Shown: piece after piece, positions 18,105-27,923 of the stretch
Numbering within the stretch: the stretch's first letter is position 1
How the letters are laid out: every line of letters begins with the position of its first letter
Source of the DNA: Pedobacter cryoconitis
GTDB taxonomy: Bacteria > Bacteroidota > Bacteroidia > Sphingobacteriales > Sphingobacteriaceae
Length of the DNA stretch: 64,000 nt
Reading direction: 5' to 3'
Assembly (NCBI RefSeq): GCF_014200595.1
Contig: NZ_JACHCG010000001.1
Location: 3,183,780-3,247,779, forward strand
Made by a program: the position numbers and the translations under genes
The notes under the pieces: generated by a model
What the model was told of the DNA's origin: nothing
Databases searched by the model: none
What the model saw: the letters and a program-made list of their open reading frames with translations, nothing else

Positions 18105-19415
18105 TTATTGCTGATTAAAGAATGGAGTACCCGTAACGAAATTCAACTGTTCTAAAGAGCTGATTCTGTTTAGCTGCAAATTGTTCAGCTGAATCGCATT
18201 GGTTTTATAGGAATCATAGAAATCAAGGAATTCAAGCAGGCTGATGTTATGTTTCTCATAGCTCTTATAAACCTCTTCGATCAGATGGGTAAAGTCTGCT
18301 TTAAACTTAGGATCAAAGCTGTTATAAAGCCTCTCCAGCCTATCCGCAGCCTGATAACTATTATCCAGATCACTTTGCAGCTGATCTTCCTGTTGTGCCA
18401 ATGCATTTTTGCTGACATCAATCGCAACCTTTGCCTGTCTGATATTTCCCTGGTTCCGGTTAAAAAGAGGAAGCGGTATACTTATTCCAAGACCAGTATA
18501 ATTAGGCGTATAGCCTGCAAAACGGTCATAAGTAACCGACATGGTCACATCTGGTATAGCCATTGACTTTTGCAGTCTGAGGTTAAGGTTACTGGATTCA
18601 ATTACAGAATGTGATAGTTTTAAATCATATCTGTTGGTATAAGCAGAATCAAGCATTTTTTTATAAGAAACCTGCTGCAACAAATCTTTACCATCCAGGT
18701 TGAATTCAAGCTGAGGTACGATATGTACATTAGCATTGGTACGGGTTAGCAATTTAAATTCGCTTTGCACATCATCGATACCATCTTTCAGGTCATTTAA
18801 TTCTGATTGAAGCGTATACAGTTGAGATTGAATCCTTAACACTTCTTTCAGTGCAATATTCTCTTTAGCATATTGCTGTTTGAATCCAACCAGTGTTTTA
18901 GATAAAGAGCTGATCTCTTTGGCATATACTTTTGCAGATTGCTCTTGATAGTAGATTTTATAAAAATCTGTTCTCAAAGTATATTTAAGGGTACGCAAAA
19001 GATCAAAAAGCTGAAATTCTGCCTGTTGCACGCCCATTTTGGCCAGCCGGATATTCTTATTCCGTTTACCAGCTGTTTGAAAAAGCTGTGAAATACTTGC
19101 AGCACGCTGCCCGGTCTGTTTACTGACATCCAATATCCTCTTGTTTGTGGAATTGTATAATATGTTCTCATAGGATACTTCCGGGTTATCAAACAAACGG
19201 GCGGTAATCACTTGTGCCCTGGCGTCGTCAATATTATATTGACCAGCTATTAAACTCAGGTTATTTTTAAGAAACAGGTCCTCTGCCTGTTTGATCGTGA
19301 TGTTCAATGAATCACGCGTATCATTTTTGCCATCATCCCTTGCAATTACTGAATCAATTCCGGTAAAACCACAGAGATTTACCAGCAATACAGGGAGCAC
19401 AAATTTCAATTGCAT
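18105..19415 (-). CDS. czcC: TolC family outer-membrane efflux protein (CzcC-like)
   Basis: A 436-residue outer-membrane factor. A signal sequence opens the protein (VLPVLLVNLCGFTGIDSVIA). Two repeats of long coiled helices follow (NITIKQAEDLFLKNNLSL near the start, ESSNLNLRLQKSMAIPDVTM in the second half), with the GLGISIPLPLFNRNQGNI segment diagnostic of TolC-type CzcC/CusC proteins. It is the first gene of the three-gene efflux operon; the 102-bp gap to the sensor kinase gene upstream should hold the operon promoter. Confidence 0.92.
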   Translation of the reverse strand: MQLKFVLPVLLVNLCGFTGIDSVIARDDGKNDTRDSLNITIKQAEDLFLKNNLSLIAGQYNIDDARAQVITARLFDNPEVSYENILYNSTNKRILDVSKQTGQRAASISQLFQTAGKRNKNIRLAKMGVQQAEFQLFDLLRTLKYTLRTDFYKIYYQEQSAKVYAKEISSLSKTLVGFKQQYAKENIALKEVLRIQSQLYTLQSELNDLKDGIDDVQSEFKLLTRTNANVHIVPQLEFNLDGKDLLQQVSYKKMLDSAYTNRYDLKLSHSVIESSNLNLRLQKSMAIPDVTMSVTYDRFAGYTPNYTGLGISIPLPLFNRNQGNIRQAKVAIDVSKNALAQQEDQLQSDLDNSYQAADRLERLYNSFDPKFKADFTHLIEEVYKSYEKHNISLLEFLDFYDSYKTNAIQLNNLQLNRISSLEQLNFVTGTPFFNQQ

Positions 19416-19517
19416 AGCTTTATTATTTTAATAACAAAGCTATAGTATAGGTATTAGGGACTACTTAAGGGCAGATTATACGGGCATTAGAAGTTCATTA
19501 GAAAGCTTTAATGTGGT

Positions 19518-20873
19518 TTAATTTATAGGCAGGTAGACATAAAAAGTGGTACCCTGGCCTAATACTGATTCCACCTGAATAGCACCATTGTGCTGCTTCA
19601 CAATATTATTGGTTAAAGAAAGACCAATGCCGTAACCTGAAAAATTCAAAGCATTGGCGGAACGGTAAAATGGCTGAAATATCTTTTTAATATCAGCAGG
19701 GCTAATACCAATGCCGACATCTTTAATGGCGATGATCATTTGCTGGTTCTTATAACCTACAGTACATAAGACTTCCTGACCTACAGAGAATTTAACCGCA
19801 TTCTTAAGGATATTATTAATGGCAATAAATAACAACTGCCTGTTTCCCTGTAAAGTTCTTTTAGACTGATCGGTTGGTAAATCATAAACAATTTTAATAG
19901 GATCAGTATTGGTCTTAAAGGCTAATTCATCTGCAATTTCCCAGATCAGTTCGTCTATCCTTATACTTTGAAAGTCTTTGTTATCCAAATTGGTTTGCAT
20001 CAGCTCCATTAAACTATTAATGATATAGTTTAACCTTTCCACACTACCTACAATCTCCTGTAAAGCATGTTTATACTCTTCAGGACTGCGCTCTTTCATT
20101 AAAGTGATTTCGGCCTCTCCCAAGATAGAAGTGATCGGTGTCCGCAATTCATGAGAAGCATTCGCAACAAATGATTTCTGACTTTCAAAAGATTGTTCCA
20201 GATGTTCCAGCAACTGATTAATAGCTGAAGATAAATTATCTGTTTCATCAGTTTTCGCCTGATTAACACTTAACCTGTGGTGTAAGCTGGATGCTCTGAT
20301 TCTTTTCAGGTTATCTGTAATGGAAACGATAGGCTGCAAAGAAATCCGCGCAAAAATACGCCCGATGAAAAAAGTAATAAACAGGGAACTGATAAAAAAT
20401 GCAGTCATGATCAGCCTGAGCTGCTCCATATCATGCAAGCCCCTGTCATCGACCGCAGAAACCACTACGATAAAATTACCTGAGTTATCCGGATAGTAAA
20501 TACCGGTAATCTGGGTTTCCCCCTGCCGCAAATGAATAGATTTCTTTTTAACGATCTGTGCCAGAAACTCATGTTTCCAGCTAATAGAATCCTCCCTGGT
20601 GAATTTAGAATTAAACTTATCGTCATAAACCCGGATAGATTCGTGGGTGAGCGACTGAGGGAATTTTTTGGCGACCTGTCTGAATATATCTTTTGATAAG
20701 TTATCTTCTGCAAGGTAAAACTGCGCAACTGTTACAGCCCTTTCATCGAGCTTATTCATAAAAGATTTTAAGCGATTATGTTCTACCAGTAAATAAATAC
20801 CTGTTAAGACCACCAAAAGTAAAATGGCGAACATAAAGGTAAATTGCAGCGATAGTCTGTTTTTAACTTTCAT
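19518..20873 (-). CDS. membrane sensor histidine kinase (CzcS/CusS-like)
   Basis: A 451-residue kinase. First membrane helix at about 10-30, a periplasmic sensor of about 130 residues, second helix (LIMTAFFISSLFITFFIG), HAMP, then the H box SHELRTPITSILGEAE with the phosphorylated His, and an ATPase domain with N box NNILKNAVKFS, GIGISPADIKKIF and GYGIGLSL. Beside its cognate regulator (20893) and the metal efflux operon, so it probably senses periplasmic metal. The regulator gene ends 20 bp before this start. Confidence 0.92.
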   Translation of the reverse strand: MKVKNRLSLQFTFMFAILLLVVLTGIYLLVEHNRLKSFMNKLDERAVTVAQFYLAEDNLSKDIFRQVAKKFPQSLTHESIRVYDDKFNSKFTREDSISWKHEFLAQIVKKKSIHLRQGETQITGIYYPDNSGNFIVVVSAVDDRGLHDMEQLRLIMTAFFISSLFITFFIGRIFARISLQPIVSITDNLKRIRASSLHHRLSVNQAKTDETDNLSSAINQLLEHLEQSFESQKSFVANASHELRTPITSILGEAEITLMKERSPEEYKHALQEIVGSVERLNYIINSLMELMQTNLDNKDFQSIRIDELIWEIADELAFKTNTDPIKIVYDLPTDQSKRTLQGNRQLLFIAINNILKNAVKFSVGQEVLCTVGYKNQQMIIAIKDVGIGISPADIKKIFQPFYRSANALNFSGYGIGLSLTNNIVKQHNGAIQVESVLGQGTTFYVYLPIN

Positions 20874-20892
20874 CGGGACGGCTTTTGCTTCA

Positions 20893-21567
20893 TCAATTAT
20901 CCTTAATCACGTAACCCATTCCAATCACTGTATGGATCAGTTGCTGATCAAAACCTTTATCAATTTTAGCACGCAGGTAATTAATGTATACGTCAATCAG
21001 GTTGGTCCCTCTATTAAATGAGATTCCCCAAACCGCTTCAGCAATATAAACTCTGGACAATACGCGTTCTTTATTCGCCATCAGCACTTCCAGCAGGGTA
21101 AATTCCTTAGCGGATAAAATGATATTTTTGCCATTACGGGTGACCGTCTTTTTATAACAATCCATTTCCAGGTTATGAATCCTGAAAATAGTCCCTGGTA
21201 AAACCTGGTCACGGCGTCTGCCTAAAGCTTTGATCCGGGCCAGCAATTCTGCAAAGTGAAAGGGTTTAGTTAAATAATCATCGGCGCCGTTCTCCAGCCC
21301 CTGTACTTTATCACTTACTGTATTTAAAGCAGAAAGCATTAGAATAGGAACTTCTTTCTTTAATTGCCTGATTTGCTTACAAACTTCCATCCCATTCAGG
21401 TATGGAAGGATAACATCCAATATAATCAGCTCATAATCATTCTCCAGAGCCATTTTACAACCCATATTCCCATCATAAGCAACGGTTACGGTATTCAATT
21501 GTTCCTCCAGCCCTTTTTTAATAAATGCAGCAACCTTGGGCTCGTCTTCAATCATTAAAATATTCAT
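20893..21567 (-). CDS. OmpR-family response regulator (CzcR/CusR-like)
   Basis: A 224-residue regulator. Receiver domain at 1-115 with acidic pocket EDE, phosphoacceptor Asp in LIILDVILPYLNG and the Lys in TKPF. A winged-helix OmpR_C DNA-binding domain follows (LSAKEFTLLEVLMANKERVLSR ... DVYINYLRAKID). It is paired with the kinase at 19518 and likely activates the czc-type operon downstream on the same strand. Confidence 0.93.
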   Translation of the reverse strand: MNILMIEDEPKVAAFIKKGLEEQLNTVTVAYDGNMGCKMALENDYELIILDVILPYLNGMEVCKQIRQLKKEVPILMLSALNTVSDKVQGLENGADDYLTKPFHFAELLARIKALGRRRDQVLPGTIFRIHNLEMDCYKKTVTRNGKNIILSAKEFTLLEVLMANKERVLSRVYIAEAVWGISFNRGTNLIDVYINYLRAKIDKGFDQQLIHTVIGMGYVIKDN

Positions 21568-21793
21568 TTTTCCTTCTAATTATGAGTGCATATTGATTGC
21601 CTCAAAGATACCCCTAACGAATAGCATTTTGACCTACATTAAAGGATTTTAATGTTGATTATCAATTTATTAGCTAAAATAAGGGTTAAGAATTGAATAG
21701 CTCTGAGAATGAAGCTTCTGGAGATTAAAACAACATTAAAACAGAGATCTGAAAATAGATTGGCTCCTGAAAAAATCAGAAGCCACTGTTAAT

Positions 21794-23584
21794 TTACTCC
21801 ATATAATCAGCCTGGCGGCTCAATAAAGCACGATATTTATTGAACACCGCTGTTTTGGAAACAAAGCCTATATATTCTTCCTGTTCATTTAAAACAGGTA
21901 ACAACCATGCATTCTCTTTTTCCATCTTTTTCAGTACTATTTTCATAGAATCTGTGATGAATACAATAGAAGGGGCTGTCTGCATTAAATCATGTACAGT
22001 TAAGTCCGGATTAGCCGGATTGTTAATTGCTTTTTTCAATACATCCTCCACATAAATCAACCCTTTGAAAGATTTGTCTTCTGCAATGACCGGGAATATA
22101 TTTCGTTTAGACTGTAGGATTTCCGGCAGTTTTTCCGCAATAGTTTCTTCCTCATTCAGTACCAGGTAATCTTTTTCTACCAGGTATTTTAACTTCATCA
22201 TATGCAGTACGGTCGTGTCTTTGTCTTCATGAGACATCAGCTCACCACTTTCAGCAAGAGGTTTAGTATAGATAGAGTATTTATTTGTACTCCTGTTAAT
22301 CAGGTAAGAAATAGCTGAGGTAATCATTAAAGGTACCATCAGTACATATCCGCCAGTAATTTCTGCGATCAGGAATATTCCGGTAAGCGGTGCGTGCATA
22401 ATTGCACTGAGTGAAGCTGCCATCCCTGCAACAATAAAATTAGAAACATTCACATGGGCAATTCCTAAAGTATTAATCGTAAAAGCAAGCAGGAAACCAA
22501 TTAATCCACCCATAATTAAACTGGGTGCGAAAATACCTCCGTTACCACCAGCACCAAGCGTAACCAATGTGGCCGCCGATTTTGCAAATACGGTAATCGC
22601 TGTAAATAAAATAACAACGGTAGGGATATTGCTATAAGCAGAAAAAATACTGTTTGTAATTACAGCGGTGTAATTTCCGCCTAAAAGATTTTTAATCGTT
22701 ACATATCCCTCGCCATACAGCGTAGGAAACAGAAAAACCATTGCCCCCAGTACAATACCACCAACAACAACCTTTTGATAAGGATGTTTGATCTTATAGA
22801 ACAGACCTTTGATAAAGTAATTGGCTTTGGTAAAATACATCGAAAACAGGCCAATCAGCACAGCCAGTACAACATACCAGGCCAGCGAATTGAATTTCCA
22901 TCCTTCGGTAACCAAAAAGAACAATTGTTCATTGTAAAAGAAACGTGCCACCACCGCAGCCGTAGCAGAAGAAAGTAACAGCGGTATAAATGCCGGAATA
23001 GTAAATTCAGGTAACAGGATTTCAATTGCAAACACAATTCCTGCAATAGGGCTGTTGAATGCGCCTGCAATACCTGCGGCAGCACCACAAGCCAGCAGCA
23101 TAGTAGTTTCGCGGTAAGAAAGCCCTAAAAAGCGGCCTACAACAGACCCTATACCTCCTCCGCTGGTTACAATTGGTGCTTCCAGCCCGGTTGATCCACC
23201 AAAGCCGACTGTTAAAGCCGCAGTGATAATCTGTGAATAGATATTATGGGGTTCTACCCTGCTTGATTTTTTAGAGATCGTATACAATAAAGGTGTTAAA
23301 CCGGTTTCGAATTTCCCTTTCCGGATAAAACGCCTTACATACATGACAGAAAGCAGTATCCCTATAAATGGAAACACCAGGAACAGATAATACTTATATT
23401 GCCAGTGAAAACCGTCCTGTAAAAAGTCTTCAATGTGATGGGTAATCGTTTTTAGCAGTGCCGCAGCAAGTCCGGCCAGAACGCCAACTATCATGGCCGC
23501 TATAACGAGGAAATTTCTATTAGAGATTTTTGTCCTTCGGTATTGATTTACAGCGTCAAGATAGTTGACCAGTCTTACGTACAT
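21794..23584 (-). CDS. ClC family chloride channel/antiporter with C-terminal CBS pair
   Basis: A 596-residue membrane protein. The ClC core (about 20-430) has the gating-Glu segment STGLEAP (the GKEGP position) and the ion-binding GAGGNGGIFAPSLIMG. Two CBS domains follow (about 460-590), usually nucleotide-sensing. Prokaryotic ClCs are Cl-/H+ antiporters or fluoride/chloride channels; which type is not decidable here. It ends the minus-strand block; 11 bp separate its start from the RluA gene. Confidence 0.9.
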   Translation of the reverse strand: MYVRLVNYLDAVNQYRRTKISNRNFLVIAAMIVGVLAGLAAALLKTITHHIEDFLQDGFHWQYKYYLFLVFPFIGILLSVMYVRRFIRKGKFETGLTPLLYTISKKSSRVEPHNIYSQIITAALTVGFGGSTGLEAPIVTSGGGIGSVVGRFLGLSYRETTMLLACGAAAGIAGAFNSPIAGIVFAIEILLPEFTIPAFIPLLLSSATAAVVARFFYNEQLFFLVTEGWKFNSLAWYVVLAVLIGLFSMYFTKANYFIKGLFYKIKHPYQKVVVGGIVLGAMVFLFPTLYGEGYVTIKNLLGGNYTAVITNSIFSAYSNIPTVVILFTAITVFAKSAATLVTLGAGGNGGIFAPSLIMGGLIGFLLAFTINTLGIAHVNVSNFIVAGMAASLSAIMHAPLTGIFLIAEITGGYVLMVPLMITSAISYLINRSTNKYSIYTKPLAESGELMSHEDKDTTVLHMMKLKYLVEKDYLVLNEEETIAEKLPEILQSKRNIFPVIAEDKSFKGLIYVEDVLKKAINNPANPDLTVHDLMQTAPSIVFITDSMKIVLKKMEKENAWLLPVLNEQEEYIGFVSKTAVFNKYRALLSRQADYME

Positions 23585-23595
23585 TTCTTATGGGT

Positions 23596-24318
23596 TTAGC
23601 AATCGAATTTATCTAACAATTTAATCAGTGTAGCAAAGTCTTTTGGGTATGGTGCATCAATTTCGATGTCTTCCCCATCCAGGCCTTTAAAGATGACATG
23701 TTTGGCATGTAATGCGAAACGCTTCATAATCGGAAGCTCTTCATCATCTTTTGCAATCCGGTAACCTTTTTTGATACTGGATAAAAATACAGGTTTACCT
23801 TTATATAAGGTATCTCCGCAAATTGCGGCACGCTGCGTAGCCAGGTGAATCCTGATCTGGTGCATACGGCCTGTAATCGGCTTACATTCCACTAAAGTAT
23901 AATGTCTGTAAAATTTAATAGAATTAAAAATGGTTTCAGCACGTTTACCTTCCTTACGGTCAATCGTAACGCTCCTGTTTCCATCATTTAAGATAGGCAG
24001 GTCAATGAAAAGCTCTTTAAACGTAAACAACCCGTCAACAACGGCATGATACGTCTTCTGGACTTTACGTTTCTCGAACTGCATCGAGACTGAACGATAG
24101 GCTTCCGGATTTTTAGCAATGATAATTGCACCTGATGTTTCTTTGTCTAAGCGGTGACAAACCTGTGCATCAGCTGAATACTGTTTTGCAAGGCGAAGTA
24201 TATTAACTTCGCCGGAGCCGCCACGCTCGTCTAATGAGGCAACAAATGGCGGCTTATTTACAACGATATGGTTATCGTCTTCGAATAGAATGAGGTCTTT
24301 AAATGAAGGATATTTCAA
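23596..24318 (-). CDS. RluA family pseudouridine synthase
   Basis: A 240-residue RNA-modifying enzyme that isomerises uridine to pseudouridine in rRNA or tRNA. The catalytic motif is HRLDKETSG (Asp nucleophile), followed by the family segments KTYHAVVDG and ITGRMHQIRIHLA. There is no S4 domain, as in the smaller RluA members. The start shows FEDDNHIVVNKPP, the normal family opening. Target site is not predictable. Confidence 0.92.
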   Translation of the reverse strand: MKYPSFKDLILFEDDNHIVVNKPPFVASLDERGGSGEVNILRLAKQYSADAQVCHRLDKETSGAIIIAKNPEAYRSVSMQFEKRKVQKTYHAVVDGLFTFKELFIDLPILNDGNRSVTIDRKEGKRAETIFNSIKFYRHYTLVECKPITGRMHQIRIHLATQRAAICGDTLYKGKPVFLSSIKKGYRIAKDDEELPIMKRFALHAKHVIFKGLDGEDIEIDAPYPKDFATLIKLLDKFDC

Positions 24319-24389
24319 TGGTGTGGATTTATAAAACAGTACAAAAGTACAATTTCATCCTTTACCATTTGAAATAAGAATGTAAATGA

Positions 24390-25079
24390 TTAAGAAAGTT
24401 CGAATTTATACCCTACTCCTTTGACAGTTGCCACGTAAGTTTCGCCTAATTTCTCTCTCAATTTACGGATATGCACATCTATAGTCCGGTTGGTAACGAC
24501 CACAGAATCTTCCCAGATATTTTTAAGGATAGACTCTCTTGTATATACCTTGCCAGGTTTAGAAGCCAGCAGATACAGCAATTCAAATTCTTTCTTTGCC
24601 AATACTACTTTCTGTCCGCTCTGATAAACAAGATAAGCTTCTCTGTCGATTACTAAATCTCCAATTTCAACTTTGTTCTCAGAAATCTCATCATTGCTTA
24701 CGTTTCTTCTCAATATCGCATTGATACGGCTTACTAAAGCACGTGGCTTAATTGGTTTAGCGATATAATCATCTGCTCCAACATTAAAACCAGCAATTTC
24801 TGAATACTCTTCACTTCTTGCGGTCAGAAAAACCATGAAAGTATTTTTGAACTCAGGAATAGCACGCATCAGACGGCAGGCTTCAATCCCATCCATCTTA
24901 GGCATCATGATATCCAGAATGATCAGATCAGGGTGTACTTTTTTAGCAACTGCAATCCCATCCTGTCCGTTGCTGGCCAGGTAAACCTGATAACCTTCTT
25001 TTTTAAGGTTATATTCAACTAACTCTAAGATATCAGGTTCATCATCAACTATCAGTATCTTTTGTTTTACGGCGCTCAT
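24390..25079 (-). CDS. PhoB/OmpR-family response regulator, orphan
   Basis: A 229-residue regulator. Receiver domain with DDE pocket, phosphoacceptor Asp in LIILDIMMPKMDG and the conserved Lys in AKPI. OmpR_C winged helix with DVHIRKLREKLG recognition helix. No sensor kinase is adjacent: the neighbours are RluA and the TlpA-like lipoprotein. In Bacteroidota such orphan PhoB-like regulators often act with a distant kinase; the partner is unknown here. Confidence 0.92.
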   Translation of the reverse strand: MSAVKQKILIVDDEPDILELVEYNLKKEGYQVYLASNGQDGIAVAKKVHPDLIILDIMMPKMDGIEACRLMRAIPEFKNTFMVFLTARSEEYSEIAGFNVGADDYIAKPIKPRALVSRINAILRRNVSNDEISENKVEIGDLVIDREAYLVYQSGQKVVLAKKEFELLYLLASKPGKVYTRESILKNIWEDSVVVTNRTIDVHIRKLREKLGETYVATVKGVGYKFELS

Positions 25080-25184
25080 GTCTTTAAATATTTGTTACGA
25101 AATTAAGTAATCATTTGCATAACCAGGTTAAAGGTAAGTTAACAAATTGTTAATGACACCTGATAGTTTAACATTGAATTAGGG

Positions 25185-26291
25185 TTAACGTAAAGTCTTT
25201 TCTAAAAACTTATCCAGTTCTTCAGCTCTCAGATTTTTAGCAATAATTTTACCAGCTGGATCCAGGATGAATGAGCTTGGAATAGCTTCAACCTGGTACA
25301 TTCTTACCGTAGGGCTTTCAAAATCTTTTAGTTCACTGGCATGTGTCCATGTTAATCCGTCTGCAATTACCGCTTGTTTCCATGCTACAGGATCTTTATC
25401 TAAAGATACACCCAGGATAGTGAATTTTCTGTCTTTATATTTATTATAAACCTTCACTACGTTTGGATTCTCCTGCCTGCAAGGCTGGCACCAAGAAGCC
25501 CAGAAATCAAGCAATACATATTTCCCTCTTAAATCTGATAGTTTAACCGTTTTTCCATCAATAGTATTCATCGTAAAATCCGGAGCAAGCTGTCCGATTT
25601 GTACAGATTTCAGTTTAGCCATTCTAACTAAGAAATCAGTTACAGCTTCATTTTTATTGAAGTTACTCTTGATTTTTTCTGAATATGCAATCATTTCTTT
25701 CTCATAATCACTTGGATTTAAAGAGTTGATTGCATAGAATCCAGCCAGAGAAGTCGTATTGTCCATGGCAAATTTCAAAATATAGTTTACCAGGCCTTCA
25801 TTTTCTTTAATCAGTGCAGGTCTCATCTGGTTCGCAATGGCATCTCTGTTATGCGGCTGATTCGCTACATTTTCTTCAAATTGTGCCTGTAGGGCTGCAA
25901 GCTTTGCCACATATTGATTTTTATTCTTATTCAGCTCTTCCAGTTTATCAGCTTCTGCTGCTCCTGACAGTTTATACGCAAGGTTTTTATCTTCAAGATC
26001 TGCCTCTAAATTGATGACATCTCCATTTTTAGCAATCAGCATATATTCGCTGTTATCAATCTTTACTCTGAAAAAATCAACTTCAGGTGTACTTCTGCTA
26101 AACTTAAATTCTCCTTTATTTGATAACACTGTGGAGTCGAGTGGAGTCTCACTTGCTTTATTAATTCCGTATAAATAAACTTTTGCTTGTGGTTTAGCAT
26201 GTTCAAATTTCCCGCTGATCTCAAATTTGCTTTTGTCATTACAAGCGACAAATGCAATACATACGATTAATAGGGTGGCTATTCTGTTCAT
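25185..26291 (-). CDS. TlpA-type thioredoxin lipoprotein with N-terminal DUF4369 domain
   Basis: A 368-residue exported redox protein. Lipoprotein signal (LLIVCIAFVAC, Cys lipobox). Residues about 25-130 fit DUF4369, a beta-rich domain common in Bacteroidota. The C-terminal half (about 235-365) is a TlpA/AhpC-TSA thioredoxin fold with WASWCQPCRQENP, giving the CxxC active site. It probably acts in periplasmic thiol reduction or cytochrome maturation. It lies just after the gatB gene. Confidence 0.9.
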   Translation of the reverse strand: MNRIATLLIVCIAFVACNDKSKFEISGKFEHAKPQAKVYLYGINKASETPLDSTVLSNKGEFKFSRSTPEVDFFRVKIDNSEYMLIAKNGDVINLEADLEDKNLAYKLSGAAEADKLEELNKNKNQYVAKLAALQAQFEENVANQPHNRDAIANQMRPALIKENEGLVNYILKFAMDNTTSLAGFYAINSLNPSDYEKEMIAYSEKIKSNFNKNEAVTDFLVRMAKLKSVQIGQLAPDFTMNTIDGKTVKLSDLRGKYVLLDFWASWCQPCRQENPNVVKVYNKYKDRKFTILGVSLDKDPVAWKQAVIADGLTWTHASELKDFESPTVRMYQVEAIPSSFILDPAGKIIAKNLRAEELDKFLEKTLR

Positions 26292-26316
26292 ATTTATATA
26301 CTATATAGATTAATCC

Positions 26317-27780
26317 TTATTTTAATTTTTCCAATAACAGTTCATTAATTTTTGCGGGGTCTGCTTTCCCTTTTGCCATTTTCATAACTTCTCCGACAAA
26401 TAAACCTAAAACTCCTTTTTTACCGGTTTTATAAGCCGCAACCTGTGGCTTGAATTTTTCCAGCACCTGATCTACAAAACCAGCCAGCTCGCCATTGTTT
26501 TCTACAATCAGCAGGTTAAGTTTTAAAGCGAGTGCCGCAACATCAACATCCTTAGCCGACTGAATAGCCGGTAATAATTGTTGTAAAGCAATTTGCTGCG
26601 TGATTTTCTTTTCTTCCACCAGGTTAACGACCGCAGCAAGCTGTGTAGGGCTTACTTTAAAAGTAGTAATAGTCAGGCCCTGTTCATTTAGTAAAGCTCT
26701 GATCGGGCCGGTTAACCAGTTAATCAGGTTTTTAGGGTTCTTTACTAAAGTTAAAGCAGCATTCAGATAGTCCAGCAATTCTTTATCCTCTGTGAATATC
26801 AAAGCCTCAGAATTATTCAGGCCGAAATCTGCCATCAGCTTTGCTGTAATTTCACGGGGCAATGCAGGCATTCCTGCTTTCAAAGCATCCAGCCATTCAT
26901 CTGAGATCACGATAGGCGGCAGGTCCGGATCAGGGAAATAACGATAATCGTTCGCCATTTCTTTAGTCCGCATCGGCGCTGTAGTTCCATGATCAGCGTC
27001 AAATGTTAAAGTACTTTGAACAATTGAACCTCCGCTGCTAATCACTTCGATCTGGCGGTTAAATTCAAATTCCATCGCTCTGCGTACATTACGGATAGAG
27101 TTCAGGTTTTTTACCTCGCAACGTGTACCAAATTCTTCTGTTCCATTTTCACGGATCGATATGTTGGCATCACAGCGGAAACTTCCTTCTTCCATATTTC
27201 CATCCCCTACGTCCAGATGCCTGACCAGCTTTCTCATTTCGGTTAGCAATACAGAAGCTTCTTCGGCAGAGCGGATATCAGGTTCAGTTACAATTTCGAT
27301 CAAAGGCACTCCTGCCCTGTTCAGATCTACAAAAGAATAGTGATCATCCTGGTCATGCATACTTTTACCTGCATCTTCTTCCATATGGATACGGTTGATT
27401 CCGATACGTTTTTCTGTACCATCACTTAAAACCAGGTCGATATATCCATTCTGGCAAATCGGTTTGTTATCCTGAGTGATCTGGTAACCTTTAGGCAGAT
27501 CGGCATAGAAGTAATTTTTACGGTCAAAATAGTTGGTTTGATTGATCGTACAGTTAAGGGCCAGCCCCATTCTGATCGCTTTTCCAACTACTTCTTTATT
27601 CATTTTTGGCAATGCACCAGGCAAAGCCAATGAAACCGGAGAGATATGCGCATTCGGTTTTGCACCAAAAGCTGCGCTGTCTGAAGAAAATATTTTCGAT
27701 TTTGTATTTAACTGAACGTGAATCTCTAAGCCTGATACCAATTCAAATGCTGTGGGAGGAATAGCAGTTTTCGTACTCAT
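26317..27780 (-). CDS. gatB: aspartyl/glutamyl-tRNA amidotransferase subunit B
   Basis: A 487-residue subunit of GatCAB, which converts Glu-tRNA(Gln) or Asp-tRNA(Asn) to the amidated forms. The kinase-like catalytic part begins with FELVSGLEIHVQLNTKSKIF and contains RKNYFYADLPKGYQITQ and MEEGSFRCDANIS; a helical domain and the YqeY-like tail (from about 350) complete the subunit. Length is normal. gatA and gatC are not in the window. Confidence 0.96.
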   Translation of the reverse strand: MSTKTAIPPTAFELVSGLEIHVQLNTKSKIFSSDSAAFGAKPNAHISPVSLALPGALPKMNKEVVGKAIRMGLALNCTINQTNYFDRKNYFYADLPKGYQITQDNKPICQNGYIDLVLSDGTEKRIGINRIHMEEDAGKSMHDQDDHYSFVDLNRAGVPLIEIVTEPDIRSAEEASVLLTEMRKLVRHLDVGDGNMEEGSFRCDANISIRENGTEEFGTRCEVKNLNSIRNVRRAMEFEFNRQIEVISSGGSIVQSTLTFDADHGTTAPMRTKEMANDYRYFPDPDLPPIVISDEWLDALKAGMPALPREITAKLMADFGLNNSEALIFTEDKELLDYLNAALTLVKNPKNLINWLTGPIRALLNEQGLTITTFKVSPTQLAAVVNLVEEKKITQQIALQQLLPAIQSAKDVDVAALALKLNLLIVENNGELAGFVDQVLEKFKPQVAAYKTGKKGVLGLFVGEVMKMAKGKADPAKINELLLEKLK

Positions 27781-27923
27781 TTAAGGGCAATAAATTAAAC
27801 TAATGTCGTGAATTACTGTCTCACAAATATAACCAAATAAGTTTATGACCATGGGTTTAAGACGCATTTATAATCATGGCATAAACTTTGACAATTTACA
27901 TACACACACAAATTTGAAACGTT